A DNA stretch of 64,000 bases from Amborella trichopoda (GCF_000471905.2 NW_006498233.1:873733-937732); one strand, 5' to 3'; positions 11,201 through 22,185 are shown, counted from the stretch's first letter. Numbers and translations: made by a program. The notes: a model not told the origin generated them from the letters alone.

Positions 11201-11428
11201 GTTAATGGAAGCATACTCATCTTTCATAACTTTTACCCAATACTCCTTTTCAGGATAGGTCAAGGCTTCATGGTGAGTTCTAGGTTCTGAATCTGGATCT
11301 TCCCCAATGTTATCAAAATGTTTACCAAGGTAGACAAAATGTTCTAGGTAAAGAGGTGGTTTACTGACTCGATTACTTTGTCTTGGTTCAGGTAAACGTT
11401 TATTAACTTTAGGGAGTTCCGAAACAGG

Positions 11429-12392
11429 TTAGGTTGGTTTAGAAGTTTCAAGTTTAGGGTCTCGAACTACATCCTTGTTTTTGGCCTCCTTATAAAAGTT
11501 GGCTTGTTGTCTACTCACCCTTGCTTCAAGGAACTCTTCCTCGAAGAAGTGTGCATCATGGCTTTCAATAACCGTACCGGTTTCAAGGTTGTAGAATCGA
11601 TACCCCTTACCATGATTTGGTAAACCAATGAAAATGGATTTGACAGTTTTGGGTTGCAATTTGGTTCTATTTTGATGTGGGATAAGGACATGGGCTGAGC
11701 AACCCCAAACTTTCAGCTATTCAAGGGAGGGAGTACAACTTGTGAACTTTCGTGAGGAGTAAGTGGGACAGCTTTTGTGGGAGTCCGGTTAAGGATGTAA
11801 TATGCTGTTAATACGACTTCTCCCCAAACTCCAATGAGAGATTTGCATGTCCCATCATACTCCTTACCATTTCTAATAAGGTCATATTGCTTCTCTCAGC
11901 TACACCATTTTGTTCAGGAGTATAAGGTATGATGTACTGATGGATGATTTCATTTTTAATGCACAATTCTTTGAAAAGGTCAGATGAATATTCCCCCCCT
12001 GTATTGATTCTAAGGACTTTAATTTTCAGGTTGGTTTGATTCTTTACCTGGTCCTTATATTCTTTGAATTTTTCTAGGGGTTCTGATTTAACATGAATAA
12101 GGTATACATGGCCATATTGTGAATGATCATCTATAAAAGAGATAAAATATCTTTTCCCACTTTTAATGGTTACATTTATAAGTCCACATACATCACTATG
12201 AATGATTTTCAATACGCTAGTAGCTCTTTTTGCCCTAGTGGTATTTTTCCTTATTAATTTTCCTTGCACACAAGTCTCGCACACATTCGATAAATCTCCC
12301 TTATAATTTTGAAGAATCCCGTCCCTTTTTAGTCTTTCCATCTGTCTGATATTAATGTGTCCTAACCTCATATGCCATAGGGTAGCATCCAA
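11429..12392 (-). pseudogene. Copia integrase with GAG-pre-integrase domain
   Basis: The frame starts at 12392 with LWHMRLGHINIRQMERL and CETCVQGK, the His-His-Cys-Cys zinc-binding region. The catalytic core follows: first Asp in IIHSDVCG, glutamate in PYTPEQNGVAERSN. The second Asp position, normally R-x-D-N-GGEY, reads RINTGGEY, so the metal-binding Asp is replaced by Asn. The C-terminal part continues in another frame at 11659-11429 with KSIFIGLPNHGKGYRFYNLE and FFEEEF. Integrase inserts element cDNA into host chromosomes. The missing Asp and the frameshift near 11800 indicate an inactive copy. Confidence 0.9.
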
Positions 12393-12395
12393 TTC

Positions 12396-12803
12396 ATTAG
12401 GGGACGAGACATAAGCAACATTCCATTTTATTTTAATAGTAAATAGCCCGTCTACAAGTCAACTAATCATGATCACATCTTTCCCCTTTTTGACCACCAC
12501 TTTCTCTCTAATGAAAGTAGTTATGAATCCAGTCATAGACATCTTAGGAACCGAAACCGAAAACTTCCTCATATCAGGAGCATAAAGTGCTTGTTTTGGG
12601 ATCAAGGTGCTCCCACTTTTCATTTTCAGCTCAAAATCTCCAACCCCAAGAACATCAGTCCCCCAATTTCCTCCCATGTAAATATGTTGTTATCTTGGCC
12701 CCATGGGAATGAAAGAACGGAAACCATCCTTGATGTTTGTGATATGGTCCATAGCACTTGAGCCATGACACTAAGGGGCTCCCTGAGGGTTAGCCAGCAT
12801 AGA
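12396..12803 (-). pseudogene. Copia protease region, active site lost
   Basis: Between gag and integrase, minus-strand frames read SSAMDHITNIKDGFRSF and then MGGNWGTDVLGVGDFELKMK, which correspond to the copia aspartic protease (normally D-S/T-G-A...HI then GxGxxxVxGIGxxxL). At the active-site position the sequence is Cys-His-Gly instead of Asp-Ser-Gly, and in-frame stops lie nearby. The protease would cleave the Gag-Pol polyprotein. This copy could not. Confidence 0.7.
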
Positions 12804-13662
12804 CTAAAAAACCACACATGCCAATTCTTTGTTGGTCCCTCCAGATTTGTTAAAACGACAACTATTGGCTACGTAGCCCACCTTTTTGCAAATAAAGCAA
12901 GTTTGAGTCTCTCTCTTTGCTCCCTTATTTTCAAAATCTCTCCTTTTGAAAGCACTTTTCTTTCCAAAATAATTTCTTCCCTTTCCTTTCTTAAATTTAA
13001 AAGAAGGTGGAGATTTTACCATATGTATGGCTTCCCTTGTAGTTGTTGTCAGTAGTTGCCTTGAACTTTTCCTATCTTCTTTAGCTTTGATTGTAGTGAT
13101 GAGTTTCTCCAGTTTTGGTGCTTTCCTTCTAGTTGAGATGGAAGATATGAAGGTCTCTCATTAATTAGGAAGTGAATTCATAAGATGAATCACTTGCATA
13201 GATCCATTAGGTTTCATGCCTGTATCTTCTAGCTCTCTGACTAGTGCGTGAAACACGTGCACATGATCTGCAAACCTAGTACCTTCTGTCATATTTAATT
13301 CATTATACCTCCTCATAGCCATGGTTTACTTCATAAGAGAGGTTTAACATACTCTCTCTCTCAAGCTTATCATAAATTTCACTTGCAGTATAGATTGACT
13401 CATACTCAGAAGCATATGAGTCAGTCATGGAAAATAAAAGAATGTACTTGCATCTCAGATTTTTCTTCTTCCAATTCGCGTACTCATCTTTAATGATTTG
13501 AGATGAGTCGTCAATTGGATGACAAGGTCGCTCTTCAAAGAGTACTTCATGCAAGTTCTCGTCATAGAGCACAAATTTGATTTTTCTTTTCCATGAAAAA
13601 AAATTTGTCCAATCAAGCCCTTCGATTTTCAGGATCTTTGAGATGAAGGTACGAGCAGCCAT
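12804..13662 (-). pseudogene. Copia gag with degenerate zinc knuckle
   Basis: Translation probably began at 13662 (MAARTFISKILKIEGLDWTN), 60 bp past the PBS. The N-terminal part has FFSWKRKIKFVLYDENLHEV, the gag signature of copia elements, and continues to about 13303. After stops and a frame change, KKGKGRNYFGKKSAFKRRDF and the knuckle CFICKKVGYVANSC (about 12905-12865) follow. In a CX2CX4HX4C knuckle the His is replaced here by Tyr, which should weaken zinc binding. Gag packages element RNA into particles. The middle of the protein holds stops near 13160. Confidence 0.85.
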
Positions 13663-13721
13663 ATATTTCTATTCTCAAGCAGAAATAAAAAAAGACTCCA
13701 AATGGCAATCAAGTAAAACAA

Positions 13722-13733
13722 GTGATGATACCA
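13722..13733 (-). promoter_or_regulatory. Degenerate primer-binding site
   Basis: The minus strand reads TGGTATCATCAC one base from the 5' LTR end. The first eight bases match the initiator-Met PBS (TGGTATCAGAGC); the last four have diverged. Confidence 0.7.
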
Positions 13734-13734
13734 A

Positions 13735-15020
13735 TGAAAGAAAGACCTATGTGATCTTTTGCCGAGGAAATACAATTTTTTTTTTATAATAATCACCCCT
13801 TATAATTTTGGTAACAAGATCACTCATAGATGGTCTTATTACAAACAATAGAAATTCAAAAAATAAATAACACATCAATAAAATAAATTTCAATTACTTG
13901 ATGTCATTCATCCAACCTAATCTTGTGCTTGAGAATACAAAATAAAATAACAAGCAAATAAAAGAAAAGATGATAAAGATTACCTCAACCGGGCTTTTTT
14001 CGCCCCACACTGAGTCACCACATCCAATGGTGCGGATATGTGGTCTAGTTTCAATATCGAACCGGGATAAGCTGATTTCGGCCAAACTAGGTAACCACCC
14101 CTTAAAATCTCTACTAAACATAAACCCCCGAAATTAAATTAGGCCCCCACTAATTTTCCAACCCTTAAAATTAACCTCGGTTTAAAGAGGAGAGAGAGTA
14201 CTACCTAGGATTTTGGAGAGAGAAAATTAGAGAGAGAAATGTAAAGGAGAGAGAGTGGGTCGTGCCCCGTCTAGGAGAGAGAGAGAACAGAGGGAGAAGA
14301 GAGAGGTTGTGTGTGTAGAGATTAGGGGAGGGTACCCCTATTTATAGTGGATATTTAAGTTTAGGGTTTCTTAGGGTTTTCCCATAGTATGCCTATTTCA
14401 TGAGATTGAATCTAGATCGTTGATCAAAGTGACTTGTGGTGTGAGAGATCTGAGCTATCCATTCCATAGATGGGGCCATCAATATTATGGAAGGTGCTTG
14501 GACCATTAGCCCCCTTTCCTTAAACCATTTTCCCATCAATATATTTAAACTGCATTCCATAAAACTGCATGATCCATCTCACAAATTCTATAAAGATATG
14601 TCAAATATTATCACGTAAATAAATACTACCAAATAAAAATAAGATAAGGTCAATATTTACTATCCATTCAAATTGACCATACCCCTTTAAAACAAACTTG
14701 CTATAAAACAAAATATGCCATGGTCAATATTTCCCTTCCAAGATTTGACCACATGCCACAAATCAAAGTTACCATAACTCAAAGTCTTGAACACAAAGCA
14801 ATTAAAGAGAATCCAAAAGGGTGGGGCATGCCACCCCTTTGTGGCACATGTGGGCCCCCACCCACATGCCACATGATGGGCCCATGTGCACTTTGGGCCC
14901 CCATGAAATTTTATAAAATGTTTTAAAATTAAATAAAACAAATGAATATACATTTGAATTTTTTACAACTTTGTAAAATCAATAACTGTACTTTTACAAG
15001 ACTAAAACTCATAATTAACA
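13735..15020 (-). mobile_element. Copia 5' LTR, truncated
   Basis: 1286 bp aligned nearly end to end with 7651-8929. The LTR end next to the PBS reads CTTTCTTTCA. The first ~764 bp present in the 3' LTR (8930-9693) are missing, so the U3 start has been removed at 15020, where Tat LTR sequence takes over. Confidence 0.85.
14338..14346 (-). promoter_or_regulatory. TATA box in the 5' LTR
   Basis: The minus strand reads TATAAATAG in the same context as 8235-8243. Its position in the retained part means the core promoter survived truncation. Confidence 0.65.
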
Positions 15021-16169
15021 CAAAGATATTTATGATGAACTGGAAATACAATTTGGGGTGACTCTAATGAGTAATTTAAGAGTATTGACTCAAGAGTATT
15101 ATGTTTGAGGTCATTTCCATCACTTGTATCCCCGATGCGAATAAGGAGAGAGCAGTTTGCGACCTAGGTCCGTAGGTACCAAAATGTTTGTGGACTACGA
15201 AAGCTGTAGGACAATAAGCATTGATCTGAAGTGAAAATTCCAATAGTCTCAAAATGGCCTGAGAACGTGGGTAAGGGTCTCCTAAGAACACTTGAGAAGT
15301 TTCGTCGCAATCCGATAAGTTTAAGGCAGTACATACGACAAAACAATTTTGAGAAATCTTGCCTCTACCATGCTAAGAATGGGCTTTGAACTGCAGAACC
15401 ATTATCGAAGTGTTAGATGGTCTTCAAACCATTGCCATTGGATTCAGAACAATAAAAAATCCCTGAGTACCAGTTTTCGATGCGTTAGTACGCTTTTGGA
15501 CGAATTTACGATCAAATTACCCAAAATGGGTAGGCTGTACACTATTACAGTGTGCCCTCGGCCAACTAGTTTCCATTAATGAAAACTGTGCATCACCAAT
15601 TCGGGGGCAAACTTCATAAGGTCATATCTTCCTCATCCCGCGTCAAATTGAGCTCAAATTTTGGGAACATGTTCATCTTGTCGACCCTGTTGATTTGATA
15701 TGCTGCACACATAGGTGACATGGCCCGAGCCAAGAGAAATTGAATAGAGAAGTTCATTGAAAAAACCTAAAAGTGGCAGAGAAATTCCAGCCACATGTCT
15801 TGCCGATCAAACTCTCATATCATAGCGCTCGCGCATCAGATAGACCTCAAACTAGACCCATTACGAGCACAAGGTCAGAGGCTTCATTTGAGCTAAAGCT
15901 TGCATGTGATGGAAGATCGGATTCGACGCATGATGAGATCGAATTTGCTACAATTTCGACCATCGGAATCCAAACTTTGGCCAAAGTTTGCTAATTTGGA
16001 AAATAATCATTCGGGCATCAAATTGAGTCGTTCTTTTTACAGAACGATCGTGGCAACTTGTTCGTCGCGCTACAACCAAGAAATCAGTAAAAAACATTGA
16101 GAAATGTGCTGAATCATAAAATCAAGATTGCACATTTTTTTATGTCATGATCATGATTCGAAACTTAGA

Positions 16170-16189
16170 NNNNNNNNNNNNNNNNNNNN
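16170..16189. other. Assembly gap (20 N)
   Basis: A run of 20 N at the boundary between the LTR U3 and the C/T-rich tract. Comparison with 44480-45000 suggests about 450-500 bp of LTR, including the TATA box, are missing here. Confidence 0.85.
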
Positions 16190-17975
16190 CTCTCTCCTCT
16201 CGTCCCTCCTCTCTCTTCTCTCTCTCTCTCTCTCTCCTCTCTCCCTCCTCTCTTCTCTCTCGTCTCTCTTTCTCTCTCCTCTCTCCCTCCTCTCTTTCTC
16301 TCTCGTCTCTCTTTCTCTCTCCTCTCTCTTTCTCTCTTCTCTTTATCTATCTCTCTATTCTTTCTCTCTCCTCTTTTTTCTCTCTTCTCTCTTTCTCTCT
16401 CATCTCTCTTTCTCTCCCTTTTTTCTCTCTCCTCTCTTATTTCTCTCTTCTTTCTCTCTCTTTTTTCTTTCTCTCCTCTGTCTTGCACGGCAGTGCTCAC
16501 TGTCGAGCGTGATCTATTTTTTTCTCTTCCTTTCTCTCTCTTCTTCCTCTCTGCCTCTTCTTTCTCTCTCTTCTTCCTCTCCGCCTCTTCTTTCTCTCTC
16601 TTCTTTTCCTCCCTTTCTTCTTTCTCTCCTCTGTCTCACACGGCAGTTCTCACTGCCGAGTGTGATATCCTTTCTCTCTCTTTTATCTCTCTATTCTTTT
16701 CTCTCTCTTCTTCTTCTCTCTCTCCCTCTTCTTTCTCTCTCTTTCTTCTTTCTATCCTCTGTCTCGCACGACAGTGCTCATTGCCGAGCGTAATCCCCTT
16801 TTGCTCTCTTCTGCCTCTCTTCTTTTTTTCTCTTCCTTCTTTCTCTCCTTTGTCTCGCACGGCCGTGTTCACTGCCGAGCATGATCTCTTTTCCCCTCTC
16901 TTCTTTTCTCTCTCATCTTTCTTTCTCTTCTTTCACTCTCTTCTTTGCTCTCTTTTCTTTTCTCTTTCATTTTTCTCTCTCGTCTTTCCTCTCTCATCTT
17001 TCTCTCTTTTGTTTTCTCTTTCTTCTTTCCTCTCTTTTATTTTCTCTCTCTTATTTCCTCTCTTTTCTTTTCTCGCTCTTCTTTCTCTCTCTTTGCCTCC
17101 CTCTTCTTTCTCTCTCTTCTTTCCTCTCTTCTTTCCTCTCTTCTTTCTCTCTCTTCTTTCTCTCTTCTCTTCCTTCTTCTGTTGTGCACGATAGTGAATG
17201 ATGTTGAGCACGATTTTCTCTCTCTTTCCCCTCAGTCTTGCACGGCAAAGAGTACTACTGAGTGCCGAACGTGACCCTTTCTCTCTTCTCTTTACTTTCT
17301 GTTTTGTACAGTAGTGTACGTTGCCGAGCACAATTTCCTCTCTTCCTTTTTCTTCTTTCCTTTCTCTCTCTTTCTTCCTCTTTTCTTTCTCTCTCTTTCT
17401 GCGTCTTTCCTTTCTCTCCCTTGCTTTCTTTCTTTTCTTTCTTCTTCTTTCCTTTCTCTCTCTTCTTCTTCTCTTACTCTTTCTTCTTATTCCCTTTCTT
17501 TCTCTTCCTCTTTCTTTTCACTCTCCTCTCCTTTCCTTTTCTCTCTAGTCTCTTTTCTTTTTTTGTCATGCATGATAATGAACACTGTCGAGCACGACTT
17601 TTTTTCTCTTTCTTCTCAGTCTCGCACGACAACAAAAACTGCCTAGCGCGACCCTCTCTTTCCTCTCTCTCTTTTCTGTCTCATACGGCAGTGGGTGCTG
17701 TTAAGCGTTACCCTCTCTTTCTCATCCTTTTGTGTCGCACGGTAGTGAATGCTGCCGAGTGTGACTCTCTCCTTTCCTTCTTCCTTTTGTCTCGCATGAC
17801 ATTGAACACTGCCAAGTGGGACCTTTCTTGCTTCCTTCTTTCTGCCCTATGCAGTAGCACATACTATCGGGCATTGTCTTTCTCTCTCCTTCTTTTCTGT
17901 TTTGCACGGCAGTGTATGTCACCGAGCAGGATTTCTCCTTCCCCCTCTTCCCCCTCCTGCCCCCTTTTTTTTTCT
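16190..17975 (+). repeat. C/T-rich tract with 14 hairpin motifs
   Basis: Almost pure pyrimidine DNA (CTCT, TTTCTCTC) is interrupted by about 14 copies of a ~36-bp motif starting near 16481, 16630, 16756, 16850, 17180, 17230, 17300, 17563, 17620, 17678, 17728, 17787, 17840 and 17895. The best copy contains GGCAGTG-CT-CACTGCC, a perfect 7-bp dyad, within a context like TCGCACG...GAGCGTGA. Spacers vary from about 15 to 300 bp. The tract lies between the expected TATA site and the PBS, so it would be in the element RNA. Long Ser/Phe/Leu-rich frames here are compositional. Confidence 0.85.
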
Positions 17976-17984
17976 TTGTTTAAT

Positions 17985-18240
17985 CAAAGGGCATGCGAAG
18001 CCTTTTACAGCTATGTTAGTCTCGACATCGAGCAGCCTAGCCATCATGCTGGTCTAGTTACTGGGCCCATCTAACTGCCATGTCAGATCAGTCGTTGTGC
18101 CAGACCACCCACTGTGGCAGTCTTATTGACGAGTATCCTAACCGTCGTGCCGGTATGATTACCGAGCCCTTCTATCTGCTGTGCCTAACTAACCTCTGTG
18201 CCGGTCTTGCCATTGTGTCAGTCTAGCTGCTTGATTAAAC
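17985..18240 (+). repeat. Degenerate GTGCCAGTCTAG-type repeats
   Basis: About eight diverged copies of a ~24-30 bp unit built on TGTGCCRGTCTAG occur here, for example near 18040, 18095, 18150, 18200 and 18220. A similar block is at 46160-46400 in another LTR at the same place relative to its C/T-rich tract. Confidence 0.5.
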
Positions 18241-18780
18241 TTCTTCCCTCCTTTTTACCTTCACTCATCTGCTTTCTTATATCCTACTCAATTCTCATTT
18301 TATTATTGTAAAATATGTACTAAGGGTTCTTTGTCAAGGAGACGTCGGAAGGCTGTCGAATTGATACGAACTCATTCATGTCATTTTCCATTTTTCTTTG
18401 AGTACACATGCCTGTGTGTGCTCACCCTATGACAAGGTGGGTCCTCAGACCTATTTGTCTATACTCAAATGTGTGTGTGTAACTGTAGGAAAGAAGAAAT
18501 AGGTTAGAGGAGGCGATTTCGAACCGGTTATAAGCCCGAGGGGCATTCTAATGTGATCTAAGAGGATGCCCACGCGAGTTAGTTCGAGTGCGTCACGAAG
18601 CGTGGTGATGTAAGTCCCATCTCACACCTTAATTCCTCTCTCACAGGTTGGTAATCCTACCAGTGTCCTTTCGACATGATTCGCGAGAGAGCGGTCTTAG
18701 GTCCCGTGTCCATATCGAACCCGGAGCTAATTCATCAGGTTACCCCGAATCGAGGGCGAGATGGAGGGATCTAACTAGCT

Positions 18781-18799
18781 TGGCGACTCTAATGGGGAC
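18781..18799 (+). promoter_or_regulatory. Primer-binding site of Tat element G1
   Basis: TGGCGACTCTAATGGGGAC is close to the TGGCGACTCYRCTGGGGA sequence found at the PBS of plant Tat/Ogre elements. Equivalent sites are at 30048-30066 and 51259-51277. Confidence 0.75.
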
Positions 18800-20406
18800 A
18801 CACTACCCCATAGTCGGATCATCCTTGTTTGGCTTGCCTTTCTTTTGTTTCCTGTTCACTTTACACACACATGTCTTCGGGTTTATGTAACCCTTTCATC
18901 CGAGTCGGGGAATTTTTGATCCTCGCACACGTGAGTCCGCTTTTGGAGTAGGTTCCGCGAACCTCGTTCCTGACCTTGCTTCTGAGTGTTGAACCTGTGT
19001 CATGCTCCCAGGTCTTGACCAATGTTGGTGCGAGGAGGGACCTAGAAGTCCCTCACTCCCCATCTCCTAGCCTTGGTGGACCCTCCACCAAGGCACCTTG
19101 CATGGGTGATGCATTAGCCACCGTACATAGCATGCACACTACTATTGGCAAGTCACTTTCCGGTCTTACTGCTCGGGGCAGTTGAAAGGCAATCCCTTCC
19201 CTTCCTACGCATGACAGTCTAGCTACCAAAGCTTCTGTGAATCACTGTAAGGCCACCCCCCATGTTCTACCACATTGGGCTTCTATAACTAGAGGCTTGA
19301 CACACGGAGGAGGAGGTCCTACGGCTGTCACCCCCCACACACGCATCAGGGCTCGTGGTCCACCCACTCGAGCCACATTTTGGGGCAACCCTCAGGCTCC
19401 CCTGAACCACTATCCGGGCTCAGGTCCTCTTAGACCTGGCCCCGTATACTTGATGCATACATACGACACTACTCACGAAAGTCATTTGATTGCGCTTAGC
19501 CGAGTGTAGGAGAGAGGACCCCCTCGTCAACACATGCCTACTCATTCTATGATGGGTGGTCACAAAGCCACTCACTCACAAACACATGCTTGCAATCCTG
19601 GCCTCTTAAAGCCTGACCCATTGCTCGAGCCCGGGTTGACCCTTAGGTCACCCAGAACCCTTCTGCAAATGGAACACACGTGCTACCCCCAAGGATGACT
19701 CCAAGCTCCCAATAAAAATGTCACTGACAGATGTCTCCTCCCCCGTTCATCCCTTCTCTTCCTGACAAACCGCTCAGGACTTGGTACTCGAAGGCTTTTC
19801 CTAAGAGTACAATCTTGAGGAACCCTCTTCACACTGCCACAAAAGAGCTTGGGGCAAGGCTCTTTTGGGGGATGGAGTCTTCCATCCCTCGTCTCTCCCC
19901 AAGCCGAGATAGGAATCTGATCTGACCCCTGTTTCTGGCACACATTCCCTGCCACATCTCATGGAGACAGCTTGCTCGTGTTTGAAGAAAGCGAACCTTT
20001 CGCAATCATGGTCCTAGTCTCAGTTATGGAGAGAAGTACACTAGAACTTGAGAGCTAAACTTGATCGAGACCTGCGAATAGTCCCAAGTGAAGAAGCCAA
20101 GATACATGGGGCAACCAAGCCTACTGACCCCTTAGTCGATAATCCCTTTCATCTACTACAGGCTGCGGTAGAGCGTAAGATAGAAGAGTCTTGCATGGTT
20201 GTTAACGTCGTAGGAGACGACTCAATCGTGTAGTCCCTACGGTCCCAAGACCGTCATGAACCGGTCTTGACCAAGTCAGCGTACAAGGCTCGAGCTCAGT
20301 CGGGGCTTGCTGAACCCTTACTAACCGACTTGCCGCACGCAGTTCGATATATGCGTCGGACGCCGTCAGTACAAGAGATCAATCCTTTAAGGAAACTTTT
20401 AGTGTA
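18800..20406 (+). other. Tat leader region with conserved broken frames
   Basis: Between PBS and gag, frames at 18976-19185, 19237-19509 and near 19840 read PHSPSPSLGGPSTKA, GPPTRATFWGNPQAP and HKRAWGKALLGDGVF. The inverted segment at 46858-48340 encodes similar peptides in the same order (NSPSPSSGGTSTKALC, SSTRATPQGNP, HKRAWGKDLTGDQV). Retention of reading in two copies suggests the leader once encoded an N-terminal extension of gag or a small ORF; no known domain is recognised. Confidence 0.45.
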
Positions 20407-21469
20407 ATGGTCGTTAACGAACCCAATGATGACCAAGAAGGCCATATGAATCGGTTCGAGGACATGATTCGAAAGATGACGGAGAATATTGACCTGATGG
20501 AGAGTACCCGGCCTCCTGGGAACTCAGCACACCAGGAAGCCAATTCTCCTCATATGTCTAATCCAGTCTTGAGGCAGTCATCTCAAGCCCATGACCATTC
20601 CTTCTCTCCTCAGGTCTCTCAAATCGACATTGATGCCATGGTCACCCGTAGCTTGCAAGGCAGATAGATCCCGAGCATCCAAGCTTCAACTCTTTATCAG
20701 AAGCCCTACCCAGCATATATCGACCAGCTCCCGTTTCCCTCAAATTATCAGAAAGGGAAACTTTCGCTTTTCAACGGAATGAGTTTGCCTCATCAGCACA
20801 TTGCCCACTCAAGAAACATGTCAAGAAAACAACCACTAATGGTAGGCTTCTTCTCCATCAGTTTGTTGAACCCTTGATGGGCCAGCATTCAAGTGGTATG
20901 CAAGACTTCCTCTGAATTTAGTGCAGACCTGGGAAGAAATGGAGCAGTTGTTTTACAAACGCTTCTATGAGGTTGAAAGGAAAGTCCAAACTATTGATCT
21001 TCTCATGATGAGCCAGAATCTAGATGAGCCGGTCGATCAGTTCATCGTCAAATGGAGAGATCTAGCTACACATCAAGCTACTCCCATGCCAGAAATCGAC
21101 ATAGTCCAAACATGTGTGCACAACATGCGGTCGAAAATCTCCCTGCATGTTGAGGTGTCAAATCCAACCTCTAAATCGGAATTGATTTCCAAAGTAGTCC
21201 AGATAGAGAGTCTATTTAAGCACCATGGCAAGCTTCAAACTTCAGCATCAAGTGGAGAAAACAATCAGAGTTCAAACAATAATCATTGCAATTCTTGGGG
21301 CAGTCAACAAAAAGGTGTGATCAATGCTACTGTCACTATGTCAGACCCCAAGAAGGCTTCACCTCAAACCCTAGATTTCTCTAAGGGGGTGAACCCTCCA
21401 AGTTCTCAAGGGAAACATCAGGCAAGTCACAAAACCCAGTTCTACAATAAGGTGCCTCCATCTCGGTGA
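20407..21469 (+). pseudogene. Tat/gypsy gag (G1)
   Basis: The frame at 20407 begins MVVNEPNDDQEGHMNRFEDM. After a stop and frame changes, YQKPYPAYIDQLPFPSNYQK follows, then the gag core at 20921-21469: TWEEMEQLFYKRFYEVERKV, LMMSQNLDEPVDQFIVKWRD and VQTCVHNMRSKISLHVEVSN. This is the Retrotrans_gag pattern (W...F..RF, then L.Q...E.V..Y...F..L). The same core is found at 30840-31110 and 52500-52810. The core is open for 182 codons. It ends at 21469, and sequence of the RT-associated RNase H starts the next base, so protease and RT are absent. Confidence 0.85.
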
Positions 21470-22185
21470 CTCTATGTCGAGAAGATGTGCCTGGCTTTAA
21501 TCTTCGCAGTCCAAAAGATTCGTCATTATCTCCTTGGTCATGAGGTGCAGCTTATCTCGAAAGCTGACCCCATCAAGTTGCTCATGACTCGTCCTTACCT
21601 CTCAGGATGCTTGGCTAAATGGGCACTATTACTAATGGAGTTCGACATCAAGTATGTGCTGTAAAAAGCCGTCAAAGGTTAAGCGCTGGCTGATTTCTTG
21701 GCAGCACATCCTGTACCGGCAGAATCACCCTTGTCAAGTGACCTCCCCGATGAGGAAGTGTTTTGCACTGAGCTAGTTTATGATTAGAAGCTGTACTTTG
21801 ACAGGGCTTTTCAGTCTGAACGAGGTGGTGCCGGAATAGTATTCTTGACCTCGCAAGATGGTGTCATTCCCTTGTCCTTCTCCCTCGTAAAAGCTGACTT
21901 GCACAACGAGGCTGATTATCAGGCCCTCATAATAGGGCCTGAGGTTGCTTTAGATCTAGAACTGGAGCAGTTAGCCATTTTCGGCGACTCTGAGCTGGTA
22001 ATATGACAACTCAAAGGGATATATGATGTGAGGAAAGATAATCTCAAGCCCTGTCATGACACTGCGAAAACTGTGATGGAGAACCTCGATGATTTTTCCT
22101 TAAGGCATATCCCTAGAAGGTTAAATTCTCAAGTCGATGCCTTGGCCAAGCTCGGTGCCACTATTCAAATCTCATTAAAGGAACC
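21470..22185 (+). pseudogene. Dual RNase H domains of a Tat element
   Basis: The frame at 21470 reads EKMCLALIFAVQKIRHYLLG and PYLSGCLAKWALLLMEFDIK, the RNase H that normally follows gypsy RT. A second, archaeal-type RNase H follows: KLYFDRAFQSERGGAGIVF, HNEADYQALIIG, IFGDSELVI and RHIPRRLNSQVDALAKLGA. Its acidic residues (Asp of YFD, Glu of NEADY, Asp of GDS, Asp of VDALA) are all present. Two RNase H domains in tandem are a hallmark of the Tat lineage. In-frame stops near 21662, 21785 and 22003 disable the copy. The upstream RT is missing. Confidence 0.9.

Larger units (their letters stand above)
7651..15020 (-). mobile_element. Ty1/copia retrotransposon, nearly complete, inactive
   Basis: Minus-strand element in the order 5' LTR (15020-13735, truncated), PBS, gag, protease, integrase, reverse transcriptase, RNase H, polypurine tract, 3' LTR (9693-7651). 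The order integrase before RT defines Ty1/copia. The direct repeat between 7651-8929 and 13735-15020 is long and clear. Many stops and frameshifts, and substitutions at protease, integrase and RNase H active sites, make it dead. The 3' LTR termini are TGTTGG...TTAACA. Bases 7646-7650 (atgat) are a candidate target duplication, but the other flank is lost because the 5' LTR is cut at 15020, where a Tat LTR begins. Confidence 0.9.
15021..18780 (+). mobile_element. Tat/gypsy LTR of element G1 (partial)
   Basis: This segment ends at the PBS at 18781 and shares blocks with two other LTRs. The part 15220-15330 resembles 48360-48470, including GTTTAAGGCAGT. The part near 16070 (AAATCAGTAAAAAACATTGAG) resembles 44467 and 49190. 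The last ~400 bp (18400-18780) align with 46480-46840 and 50870-51250, sharing ACAAGGTGGGTCCT-like and GTGATCTAAGAGG blocks. The left end is bounded by the copia junction at 15020. The TATA region seen in the other LTRs falls at the N gap (16170-16189). Confidence 0.75.

Noticed and set aside
8930..15020. TGTTAATTATG at 15020 as the true start of the copia LTR, with LTRs 7651-8929 and 13735-15020
   Set aside because: No polypurine tract lies at 8930, whereas TGTTGGG at 9693 directly follows one and matches an independent LTR fragment beginning at 2949. The shorter version is better explained by truncation.
16128..17201. Long plus-strand frames rich in Ser, Phe and Leu (and Arg/Glu-rich frames on the minus strand)
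   Set aside because: They are translations of a C/T-rich tract, open in several frames at once because CT/TTC repeats contain no stops. No domain or start context supports a protein.
16481..17935. CRISPR-like look: ~36-bp repeats with unique spacers
   Set aside because: Spacers are pure pyrimidine tracts, not unique protospacer-like sequence; repeats are diverged; no cas genes; the context is a plant retroelement LTR.
18976..19509. Independent host genes in the Tat leader
   Set aside because: The same peptides occur in the inverted leader at 46858-48340 next to another Tat LTR, so they belong to the element family.
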